Below, one piece after another: positions 38,772-50,704 of a DNA stretch of 64,000 nt (positions within the stretch are counted from its first letter, which is position 1; each line of letters opens with the position of its first letter). This DNA comes from Brugia malayi (lineage: Eukaryota > Nematoda > Chromadorea > Rhabditida > Onchocercidae). A program made the position numbers and the translations under genes. The notes beneath the pieces are model-generated. The model was not told the DNA's origin and made no database searches. It saw only the letters and a program-made list of their open reading frames with translations. Location: assembly GCF_000002995.4 (NCBI RefSeq), contig NW_025062478.1, positions 1,426,001 to 1,490,000 on the forward strand. Direction: 5' to 3'.

Positions 38772-41700
38772 ATGACGGTTCTGCAGTATCTAGAAAACTT
38801 AGACATCGCACTGATGTGGACAATTGCGCAATTGGCGGTATTCGCCATCCTAGCCGATTTTGCTGTCGCTGGGTGAGTTTTCAACAGATTTTTCCGTCCT
38901 CTCTGCAAAATTTATCTCGAAATTAGACAGTTTCTATTGCATGCTGAATTTATATTAGTGAAGTTTAATCGCAATATAGGAAATTATAGATATTAATAGC
39001 CACAAACTATCTGGGAATTGCCACTTCTTGAGTCATAGCATGCATATTCACAAGCAAAAAATGTAGTCGTAACATCTGCATGCACGATCTGCAGTCATCA
39101 GAAAACCAACAAAAAACCAAGGCTTAAACTTATAATGAATAGAACAATTTTCAGCGAAATAGAACAGCTGAAAGAAGTTCTAGGAAAGTTTGACAAAGAT
39201 TACAAACAGGGCAATATGACGAGACTTGCGTCCGATTTCAGAAGTGCATTGAAGGAATATGGCGATGGTTTCGTTTTCCTTCTTATTTCACTTCAAATTT
39301 TAACCTTTTGAATGAAGGAAACCACTTAAATTAATTTTCATCTGAATTTATTGTAGAGACTTTCTACAGGAAAAGTTAGATTTAAAAATTGAGAATTGTC
39401 ATATTTTCAGGACAACAAGGGTGAGCACGATTCTATTTCACTGAGTACCATATGATTTCTATTGCAGAATTCTGATGGCACTGACTGAATAAAGCATTTG
39501 AAGCTTATAACATAATTTGGCTTACCTTCAACACTTCTGATTGCATTTTTCTTTTTATGGATGGCTAATAAAGCACTCTCGGAATGCAGCATAAAGGCGC
39601 AGAATCTGAAAATTAATGAAATAAAAAGACGAATAGTTCAATTCATAAATTCTTCTAATCCCGCAGGAAATTGAAAACAGATTGCATAGTTTTCTTTGGA
39701 GCTATCCTACTAAAATATATTAAACTATCTAACTTAAATTAAAATAGTAGAGATTTTTTTTACTCACAAATATTCTTGCAAATGGACTTCATCCATAATA
39801 TACTGTAAATTTCAACAGGGAATCGACCGTTGTGCAAGAATTCTTGAAAAAAATGGAGGACAATGGCGAGCAACGAGCAATGGAAAAATTAGAAAGCGAA
39901 TGGAAAGATTATGTAACCGCTCTCGGTACAGTTTTCCATCATTGATACTTCAGTATTTCAGAAAAGTAACTCTGTTCTGTGTGCATTTTCATTTCAGTTT
40001 TAAATTTTTCTTTTGTAGAACTAAAATTTTAGACGAAAGAGCAAAATTACTGTGAAATAATTCTTGCAATTTGCAGGAAAACATTACGATCAAAAGGAAA
40101 CCAATTTTAGAATGGCAATATTTGAAAGCAACGAATTAATGACGGAAAAGATAAATAAAAAATATGAACAAGGCTTAGTTTCTTATACAACGGCCCTCAA
40201 TGACTTGGCTGATTTGGTAAGTAAAGTGAAATGGATTTTGAAAAAGAAAAAATGTGAAATGGGATAGCGATATATGATTTTGATCTTTTTAAATAGGAAT
40301 TGTTGATTTTGACTCCTTCTTTTCTTTTTGATTCAATTTTAGACCGATGAAGAATTTATGGTCAGGAATGGACTTCGACTGCCCAATCAAACTGATCTTC
40401 GTGGGAAGAGACAGACTTCTGAATTTTATAGGTATGATAAAAGGGAGCAACTGCCAGATCAAGTTGACTGGAGAACGAAAGGCGCTGTAACACCCGTTAG
40501 AAATCAGGTAGGACCTACATGTAGCTTCTTGTTCGCAATTTTATGTTGATTTAATTTCAACCGCAACATAACCAGATTTAACAAGTAATATAGATCGTCG
40601 AGTCGGAGTTCTTTAGCGATCGAGAATATAGTAGCTGTGCGACATGATCTTGCAAGAAGTTGCTAAAGTTTTCATGACTGATCATAGCATATCAGTGGGA
40701 TGCTTGATCTGAAAATGAATGCAATGCAGCACTGATCGCAACACTGATTGTTTGCCTTGAAATTTGGTCGATTTGCATTTGAATCGTCCTAAATAGATGG
40801 ATTAATTTTTAGAGGCTGATGGACTGATAAAAAAGTGACATCTAATGAAAACTGATTTTGCAGGGACAGTGCGGTAGTTGCTATGCATTCGCTACAGCTG
40901 CAGCATTGGAAGCTTATCATAAGCAGATGACTGGAAGACTTCTTGATTTATCCCCTCAAAACATTGTTGACTGCACGTGGGACCTCGGTAACAAGGGTTG
41001 TAACGGAGGCTATATGCCCACGGTTATTATCTAACCTTCCTTTATAAATCATTATTAATTTTATGAATCTGCAAGTTCTGCTTTTTGTTCCATTTTATGA
41101 GCTTAAGAGGATTTTCAGGCATTCGAATACGCAGCGAGAAATGCAATTGCAGCGGAATCGAAATATCCGTATGTTGAAACTGAACAAAGATGCAAATGGC
41201 AACAAAGCATCGCTGTTGCCAAGGATAATGGTTTCAACCAAATACCGCCGGGTGACGAATTAGCACTTAAGCATGCCGTAGCCAAACGTGGACCTGTCGT
41301 TGTTGGAATTTCCGCATCGAAACGCTCGTTCAGATTTTATAAAGACGGTATATTATAATTTGTATGTCATCACAAGTTAGAGAATAGTTGATATCATCAT
41401 TATTCGACTATCGCTATAATAGTGTTGATGTAACCATATTTGTTCTTATCTCTGTTTCATATTTCCATTCCTCAGTATCTGATATTTCAGGTGTTTACTC
41501 TGAAGGAAACTGTGGTCGTCCTGACCACGCAGTACTGGTGGTTGGTTACGGAACGCATCAGTCTTATGGGGATTACTGGATTGTTAAGAACAGGTTTGCC
41601 GCAATTCATCTGCTGAACTGTTATAGAAGGGTTGATCATTTTATTATGGTTTCTTTAAAAAATTTCATTTGAAATGAATTAAGATGGAATGGACATCAGT

Positions 41701-41841
41701 TTATTGCTCTACACTAATGCTAGTACCAATTGAAATTTTTTCAGTTGGGGTACCGATTGGGGAAAAGATGGATATGTTTATATGGCACGAAACAGAGGGA
41801 ATATGTGCGATATCGCCTCTATGGCTTCATTTCCCGTTTAA
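38772..41841 (+). CDS. Cathepsin L-like cysteine protease, copy 3 (10 exons)
   Basis: Exons: 38772-38872, 39155-39267, 39411-39420 (10 nt), 39819-39925, 40077-40216, 40343-40507, 40864-41022, 41119-41347, 41491-41593, 41745-41841; 407 aa (393 from the second ATG at 38814). The protein differs from copy 1 only at a few pro-region and signal positions: Ile for Phe in the signal peptide, MEDNGEQ for MESNGEQ, and ESEW for ETEW. From exon 5 to the stop the two encode the same residues. The triad is C218/H354/N375 with Q214, and Tyr replaces Trp after the Cys. Intron 3 carries a short insertion that breaks the antisense frame seen in the other copies. The upstream region matches copy 4, so this locus combines a copy-4-like front with a copy-1-like body. 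AATAAA follows near 41928. Confidence 0.93.
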
Positions 41842-44107
41842 TACTAATTAAATTTGATATTGGAAGATATTTGTTACACTAAGGTTTAACTTATGATACA
41901 TGTGTTGGGGATGTTAATTATAGCTTAATAAATTTTGAATATGCCAATATGCGACTATGAAACGAGAAATTCAATTGTTTAATATTGGCCAAAAAATTAT
42001 TTTATCAAATAACGGTGAAAATGAATGAATTATAGTTATTATTGAATGGTTGAGTCTAAGCATTTCGAAGTGAAAGCTATTCAGACTTAGGAATGAATTA
42101 CATTAATGAATTTTGCATATTTTATTTCAGAGTTTTGATCATCCAACTATATTAATTGCTTTTTAAAAAGCGCAGATGAGATGGATTCATCACTAGGATA
42201 TAGCTAGCTTGAAACATAAGTTTTCCTAGAAGTAATGGCATATATCTATGTGTTCCGACATGAAACAAAATAATAATTTCTTATATGAAGTAAATATATT
42301 TGATAAAATAAAAGGAAAAGAATAAAAAAAAAGTACGACAGAATGTTCAGAATTGTTAGATTGATTTTGGGAAAGCATTGGTCTAACAGAGTGGAATATT
42401 TGATGATAGTTAATTTTACTTTTTTTTTTTCTTGTTTTCTTTTTTGGAAAAGGTTTGTTTCTTTTTGGACATTATAGAACAATTATGATTTATCAATAAA
42501 TGAATTAATCACACTGAGAGGATTCGTTTGAATGTACACAGTAGCAGTATAGAAAACACTGGAATACTTACAGAATAATTGGCAAGTAAAATTAGAAGTA
42601 ATTGTTAACTTCGAAGAGGAAAGAGGACAAATGAATGAGTGCACGAGAATTAGTCAAATTGCAGCATACTTTTAAATAATCAAATGACTCATAGATAAAT
42701 TGAATTTAATTATATGCAATGGCTTATTAACAGTGCGTAAAGAGCTGTCAATAATGAATGATCTTTATTCTTTATTTAATAAAATTTGATGGAATTTTAA
42801 TATCATGTAAATTGCATATAGAAGTGATTGCTAAATTGAAAAAAACTCTACGATATTTTAACAATGCAAGTGGAATTGATTTAAAAATGAGGAAAAAGAA
42901 AGCCAATTGAGTTAAAAGTTTACAACTTTTTAATTATAAAATATTGTAAGAGTTTTGCTAATTTGACATATAAGCAACAAAATATTATAAATCATCTCAC
43001 ATATAAAGGATTGAGATTATCTAACAGTAATAGATTTTTACTTATTGTAATCATGCGATTCACCGTAAGTTAATGTAAAGATCTAAAATCTTTTTCAATT
43101 CAGTTTTTTTTTTTTGCAAAAAGTATGAAATAGAATATTTACTTTATGCATTTCTTCCTTATTATCATATTGTATAAATGGAGTATTATACAAAATCATA
43201 CAAAGCCAGAAAAGCTATTAGCAACATTGAGGAATTATGGAATTTACGAGAACAACAAGAATATACTTAATCTTTTCCCGATATTACTGATCAAATAAAT
43301 ATCAAAGAACCTGGAATTAGTGATAGTATTTTTTTTTTTTTTTATCATGATTATCAGAGTGTGTCCTTTTCATTTATTTTTAAAATAATTTTAGATAAAA
43401 CATAACTGTTATCTGATTGAATTAATCTGTTAGGTTTTTGTTTGTTTTCAAATTTTTTTAACTTTATTTAATACATAATATCAATTGTTACAAGAATGTT
43501 TTCCTTTCGAAGGTAGCGTTATAATTTGAAAATTGAAAGTGATGCACTCCTCTGTTTTAGTACTAATTATTTCTCTGAGTTCTATCTGCGAGGGATTTTT
43601 TCTATTTTTGCTCTTCTTTGTTCCAATCCTCATTAAACAAGGCTATTTAATTGGTTATTCTAAGTTATCCAAATCATTTTCTTCATCTAAATTGTAAGAG
43701 AAATCGCTGAATATTGAGGTGATTAGTTCATATGAGACAAACCTAGTTTAATAATTCAATAATCTCTGTAAGTTCGATCAGTCTGCAAGCGACAAACAAT
43801 ACTATATGACATTGAAAAATTATTTTGAGTGAATTACTGTCTTCAAAACTTGCAAAATAAAACATTTGTTGCTGGTGAGTGGAACGATTAATATTGCAAC
43901 CAGTAAAAGTAATAAAAATAATACATCTCAAATATTTGAAAAAAAATATTCGAACTATAGGATCAGAGATTTGTTGTTGAAAAAGAAGCTGCCTAGCTTG
44001 CCATAAATGGAATATTTTCAAACTGGACTGTCTGTATAAGTTTCGGTTAGATCAAAAAAATGAATTGTCCGTTTGTTTTGCAGTCTTACTGTTTTCTAAG
44101 CTGTCAG
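41842..44107. repeat. Intergenic spacer of the duplication unit (copy 3)
   Basis: Almost a duplicate of 28848-31132, including AATAAA and poly-T positions. No supported exon. Confidence 0.85.
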
Positions 44108-44334
44108 TATAAATTTTTATTAATTCAATGAATAATTTTCCATCAACGCTTCCATTTTGATTATTACTGAACGGATATTATTGTTTGCAGTAGTATTTGT
44201 TTCTGCCCATTTGGTTTTCAGAAATTCATTCATTCAGAAGGAAATTCCTTTCAAAATATAGTCAACAGTGACACCGTATTTGGTTGATAATCAAGCTGTA
44301 TCAACAGACTTTCGTTCTTATTTAAGGAGAATGA
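44108..44334 (+). promoter_or_regulatory. Upstream region of protease copy 4
   Basis: TATAAA at 44108-44113, acceptor AG at 44220-44221, as in copy 3. Confidence 0.4.
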
Positions 44335-47303
44335 ATGACGGTTCTGCAGTATCTAGAAAACTTAGACATCGCACTGATGTGGACAATTGCGCAATTGGCG
44401 GTATTCGCCATCCTAGCCGATTTTGCTGTCGCTGGGTGAGTTTTCAACAGATTTTTCCGTCCTCTCTGCAAAATTTATCTCGAAATTAGACAGTTTCTAT
44501 TGCATGCTGAATTTATATTAGTGAAGTTTAATCGCAATATAGGAAATTATAGATATTAATAGCCACAAACTATCTGGGAATTGCCACTTCTTGAGTCATA
44601 GCATGCATATTCACAAGCAAAAAATGTAGTCGTAACATCTGCATGCACGATCTGCAGTCATCAGAAAACCAACAAAAAACCAAGGCTTAAACTTATTATG
44701 AATAGAACAATTTTCAGCGAAATAGAACAGCTGAAAGAAGTTCTAGGAAAGTTTGACAAAGATTACAAACAGGGCAATATGACGAGACTTGCGTCCGATT
44801 TCAGAAGTGCATTGAAGGAATATGGCGATGGTTTCGTTTTCCTTCTTATTTCACTTCAAATTTTAACCTTTTGAATGAAGGAAACCACTTAAATTAATTT
44901 TCATCTGAATTTATTGTAGAGACTTTCTACAGGAAAAGTTAGATTTAAAAATTGAGAATTGTCATATTTTCAGGACAACAAGGGTGAGCACGATTCTATT
45001 TCACTGAGTACCATATGATTTCTATTGCAGAATTCTGATGGCACTGACTGAATAAAGCATTTGAAGCTTATAACATAATTTGGCTTACCTTCAACACTTC
45101 TGGTTGCATTTTTCTTTCTAAGGGTGGCTAATAAAGCACAAAGGCACAGAATCTGAAAATTAATGAAATAAAAAGACGAATAGTTCAATTCATAAATTCT
45201 TCTAATCCCGCAGGAAATTGAAAACAGATTGCATAGTTTTCTTTGGAGCTATCTTACTAAAATATATTAAACTATCTAACTTAAATTAAAATAGTAGAGA
45301 TTTTTTTTACTCTCAAATATTCTTGCAAATGGACTTCATCCATAATATACTGTAAATTTCAACAGGGAATCGACCGTTGTGCAAGAATTCTTGAAAAAAA
45401 TGGAGGACAATGGCGAGCAACGAGCAATGGAAAAATTAGAAACCGAATGGAAAGATTATGTAACCGCTCTCGGTACAGTTTTCCATCATTGATACTTCAG
45501 TATTTCAGAAAAGTAACTCTGTTCTGTGTGCATTTTCATTTCAGTTTTAAATTTTTCTTTTGTAGAACTAAAATTTTAGACGAAAGAGCAAAATTACTGT
45601 GAAATAATTCTTGCAATTTGCAGGAAAACATTACGATCAAAAGGAAACCAATTTTAGAATGGCAATATTTGAAAGCAACGAATTAATGACGGAAAAGATA
45701 AATAAAAAATATGAACAAGGCTTAGTTTCTTATACAACGGCCCTCAATGACTTGGCTGATTTGGTAGGTAAAGTGAAATGGATTTTGAAAAAGAAAAAAT
45801 GTGAAATGGGATAGCAATATATGATTTTGATCTTTTTAAATAGGAATTGTTGATTTTGACTCCTTCGTTTTGATTCAATTCTAGACCGATGAAGAATTTA
45901 TGGTGATGAATGGACTTCGACTGCCCAATCAAACTGATCTTCGTGGGAAAAGGCAGGCTAATAGGTTTTATAGGTATGACCCAAGGGAACGGTTGCCAGA
46001 TCTAGTTGATTGGAGAACGAAAGGCGCCGTTACACCCGTCAGAAATCAAGTAGGACTTATGTGACTTATAACTTACATCTTCTTGTCCATAATTTTATGC
46101 TGATTTGGGCTTCGACTATGTGACGTGATCAAGAATATGCAGGGAGCCTGCTGAAGTTTTCATGACTGATCACGGCATATCGATTGCAGCAATGCAGCAG
46201 TGCATCACTGCATACTGATTGTTTGCATTGAAGTTTAGAATCTAAATTTGGTTTTTTTGCATTTGAATCGTCCTAAATTTTTTTTTTAGAGGCTGATGGA
46301 CTGATAAAAAAGTGACATCTAATGAAAACTGATTTTGCAGGGTGAGTGCGGTAGTTGCTATGCATTCGCTACAGCTGCAGCACTGGAAGCTTATCATAAG
46401 CAGATGACTGGAAGACTTCTTGATTTATCCCCTCAAAACATTGTTGACTGCACGTGGGACCTCGGTAACAAGGGTTGTAACGGAGGCTATATGCCCACGG
46501 TTATTATCTAACCTTCCTTTATAAATCATTATTAATTTTATGAATCTGCAAGTTCTGCTTTTTGTTCCATTTTATGATGTTAAGAAGATTTTCAGGCATT
46601 CCAATATGCATCAAGATATGGAATAGCAATGGAATCGAGATATCCGTACGTTGGAACTGAACAAAGATGCAGATGGCAACAAAATATCGCTGTTGTTACA
46701 GACAATGGTTTTAATGAAATACAGCCGGGTGACGAATTAGCACTTAAGCATGCCGTAGCCAAACGTGGACCTGTCGTTGTTGGAATTTCCGGATCGAAAC
46801 GCTCGTTCAGATTTTATAAAGACGGTATATTATAATTTATATGTCATCACAAGTTAGAGAATAGTTGATATCATCATTATTCGACTATCGCTATAATAGT
46901 GTTGATGTAACCATATTTGTTCTTATCTCTGTTTCATATTTCCATTCCTCAGTATCTGATATTTCAGGTGTTTACTCTGAAGGAAACTGTGGTCGTCCTG
47001 ACCACGCAGTACTGGTGGTTGGTTACGGAACGCATCAGTCTTATGGGGATTACTGGATTGTTAAGAACAGGTTTGCCGCACTTCATCTGCTGAACTGTTA
47101 TTTTATTATGGTTTCTTTAAAAAATTTCATTTGAAATGAATTAAGATGGAATGGACATCAGTTTATTGCTTTACACTAATGCTAGTACCAATTGAAATTT
47201 TTTCAGTTGGGGTACCGATTGGGGAAAAGATGGATATGTTTATATGGCACGAAACAGAGGGAATATGTGCCATATCGCTAGCGCTGCTTCATTTCCGATT
47301 TGA
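44335..47303 (+). CDS. Cathepsin L-like cysteine protease, copy 4, oxyanion Gln changed to Glu
   Basis: Exons: 44335-44435, 44718-44830, 44974-44983 (10 nt), 45366-45472, 45624-45763, 45885-46049, 46341-46499, 46596-46824, 46968-47070, 47207-47303; 407 aa (393 from the second ATG at 44377). The catalytic exon begins GECGSCYAF, so the oxyanion-hole Gln214 of papain-family enzymes is Glu. C218, H354 and N375 remain. In papain, changing this Gln strongly lowers catalysis, so this copy may be weakly active or have a regulatory role (inference). The gene is a mosaic: exon 1 as copy 3; exons 4 and 6 as copy 2 ([26 protein letters not shown]); exon 7 as copy 1/3 ([11 protein letters not shown]); exon 8 first half as copy 2 ([17 protein letters not shown]), second half and exon 9 as copy 1/3. 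The C-terminus has its own [15 protein letters not shown] lies at 47378. Confidence 0.92.
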
Positions 47304-49040
47304 TAATAATTAAATTTGATTTCTTATGATATTTATTACACTAAGTTTTAACTTATAACGTATTTGTTTTATAGCTTAATAAATTTTGAATATACAAATA
47401 TGCGAATATGAAAGAAGAAAAATGTTTGAATGCTTAATTTTTGCTAAAAAATTATTTTACCAAATAGCGATTAAAATATGTGGGATTAGATCAGCCTACG
47501 CATTTCGACCTAAAACCCATTCAAACTTAGAAATAAATTACATAAGTGAACCCAGCATAATTCATTTCAGAGTTCTGATCACCCAGCTATATTAATTGCT
47601 ACTTAGATATCACAGATGAAGTGGATACACCCAATATTTTGAGTAGAATTGGTTTAAAAAAAAAAAAAAAAAAAGGCCAATTGAACTAAAAGCTTACCTT
47701 CTTTTTTAAAATATTTATTTTTCTTATAGTAAAAATATATACTTTGACTTTAAAATAGTTTTTTTTTTTTTAAGTATTGTAAGGGGCCTGCTAATTTGAC
47801 CGTCACTTGTAAGCAACGATATATAAATTCATCAGCTCGCACTATAAAAGATCAAGATAATCCGACTGTCATAGTTTTTTACTCACTGTGATCATGCGCT
47901 TTACTATAAGTTAATGTGAGATGTTAAAATCTTTCTCAGTTCAATTTTTCTATTTTTTTTAACAGTTCTGCAGGTGGTTGCTAGTAGTGGAGAAGCGGGC
48001 ACAACTATTAGAAATAATTTCAGTTAAAAAGCGAAAGTATGAGATAGATTGATGATATGATTCACTTTGCGCATTTCGGGCTCATTAATATTTTGTATAA
48101 ATGCAATATTTGTTGGAGTGAAAAAGGTTTTAAAGTAATTGGATGGTGATTTTTTTTTTTTTTTTTTTTTTGTAGAAGGTTAGAGGAAATTATGAGTAAA
48201 AAAAAATTTTTTCGATCACTGGCAGTTGGAAATAATACGAAACCGAAATCTAATTGTTGCAATTATTAGGAGAGCAAATGAAGGAGCAGCAATTCCCTTA
48301 TTTCATAAACAGAACAAGACGTGATTAAATAAACCCTGTACCAAAAATGAAACATTTCAAAACAAAAGAAAGCCTCATCTTCGCGAAATTTACCTTCTTA
48401 TATGTCATTTACAAAAAAATTATACAGTATAACCGAAGGGAACGAATATTTTATCCCTCTTTTTGCCATCCAATCTGGTGGTACAACACAACCGAATACA
48501 AGGAGGACAGTTATACAGAGAGGATGAAGAGGATGAATAACAGGACTGATAGATAACAGTAACTAGTTTAACAATGATGGGAAGATAGGAAATGTTAGGC
48601 GAGTATTTAGCATGAGAGCATTGCGAGCCTTTATGTGATATTTTATTATCATTAAAGAATTTTACAGATTTTTTGCTAAATTAATTTTTTTAGATTTTCG
48701 ATAATAATATTATGCGACACCTACACAATCAGTAAAGCTATTGCCAACAAATTACGAGAGCAAGAATATAATATTTTCCGAACATTACTGATTACTGATT
48801 AGATTCATATTAGTTCATATCGTTTATGCATTCAATAAAGTGTGTTTTTTTTTTCATTTTAGAGTAACCTTAGATAAAAAATTACTAATGTCTAATTGAA
48901 TTATTACATTGATTGCTTTTTCTCGCTATATTCTCGTTCATTTTCAAATTTTCTTAATTCTATTTAATGCGTAACACCAACTGTTACGAGAATCTTATTT
49001 CTTCGGAAACTCAGTTATAGTTTACAAATCGGAAAAGGAT

Positions 49041-49072
<32 letters not shown>

Positions 49073-49850
49073 AAAGGTTTTGTTAAGAATCAGGAACAAA
49101 CATGAATTTAAAAGGCTTATCTAGCTGTTCTAATATATCTTACTATTGCTAGTGATATAGTAATAGTGGTGTTTTTTTGTTTACTATTTAAGCAAAATTA
49201 TTGTAATCGATTAAGCTTAGTTTATGGAACGGCAGTCAGCAGATTATTGGATCTTTATTGATATAAATACGATTTTGAAGGTGAAAAATAGCAGCACATC
49301 GAGCAGCCAGTAAAAAAGAGTAATAATTTCGCTGTTGTTTGTTCCTTTGTTTCCTTTGTTGGAAGAAAAACGGTGTTATGTATTGATTTTTCCTTTGTTA
49401 GTTTATGGTTAACATATTTTACAACAAACAACAACATATCTTCATTCGATACACTAGGAACAAAAATCTTTGTAACAAATTCTAAGCCGGAAAGTCGGAA
49501 TTTATTTACAGTTCATATGATTAATACTTTTTTTTTTCATAAATTTAATGATTTTATTCAGGATTTTGCGGTATTGAAATTTGCGACAAGGGATGGCTTC
49601 CTCTGTTTTAGTACTGGTCATTTCTTTTAGTGCTGATTTTTTTTTTTTTTTTTTTGCAAGGCAACTGCAAGCAACTTTTTATGTTTGTACATCAGGTTTT
49701 TATTTTTACCTTTCTTTGTTCTAACCGGCATGCTATGTTAAAATCTGCCTACAGAACCAACCACTAAAGTGGTTATCTCCAACTAACTCTATTTATATCT
49801 AAGAGAAGGTTGCTTGTAAAAGTGATATAAAAGTTTGAAAGTCATTATTT
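47304..49850. other. Diverged spacer after copy 4
   Basis: Several stretches resemble the spacer after copy 1, for example GTAAGTTAATGT-type sequence near 47905 versus 30075, and CCTCTGTTTTAGTACT near 49600 versus 30567. The region is older and more decayed than the spacers after copies 1 and 3. Contains poly-T runs and no supported exon. Confidence 0.6.
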
Positions 49851-49959
49851 GAAACTGCTTTCCACGAAGTAAAGAAATGTTAGTACTTGCAGAATTGAAG
49901 CAATTTTCACAGTACTATAAAATAATCTTTGTGCAAAATAGAATGTTCAATAAATTCAC

Positions 49960-50655
49960 TTTGAAGCAACTCTACAATGTAAAAATTAGTAATATTTGCA
50001 ATTAGTAATGATTTCAATAAATTTTTTATCATAAAATTAATTTTAATTACAAATTTAAATATGGACGGTTAGAAAAATTCGACAATTTCAAGGAGTTTTT
50101 GTAAATTCGATACTGAAAAAATTTTTAATTTTGCTAAATCCTGTTTTAATTGAGTATCAATAATGTTAAACAAATGTAATTCATATAAAAATAATATATT
50201 TGAAACTTAATTGATCAGTTTTACTTGCATTATACTTGATCTGCCTACATTCTGTCGAGGATTTTTGGCATTTTGTGCAAAAAAAAAGTTTTGAAAATTA
50301 ACTTTGAAGCAAACTTTCAGTGTAGAAATTAATTAAATTTGCAATTATAAAAGATTACAAATATATTTTATTATTAAAATTAATTTTAGTAACAGTTCTT
50401 GACGGATATTTAAGAAATTTCGACAATTTTTAGGAGTTTTTAATAAATTCAATGCAGAAAAAAGTCTTAATTTTTCGAAATTCCGTCTCAGTTAAGTTCT
50501 ACCAATGATGGAAAAATATAATTTATTTAAAAATATATTTGGAACTTAATTGATTACTTCTATTTGCATTACACTTGATTTGCTTACATTTTGTCGAAGT
50601 TTTTTGACATTTTATGCAAAAAAGAAGTTTTAAAAATCAACTTTGAAATTTATAT
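49960..50655. repeat. Approximately 340-bp diverged tandem duplication
   Basis: Two head-to-tail units: AATTGAT...TTGCATTA...ACTTGAT...TGCTTACATT(C/T)TGTCGA recurs at about 50209 and 50548, with CGACAATTT and TTTGAAGCAA blocks repeated at the same spacing. Units are AT-rich with scattered substitutions. Confidence 0.75.
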
Positions 50656-50704
50656 TTTATAATTTTAACTTATAATTTACAACTTATAATTTATAAATTA
50701 TAAT

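Noticed and set aside
49373..49630. 85-codon plus-strand frame
   Set aside because: Lies in decayed spacer homologous to about 30.5 kb, where the frame is not kept.
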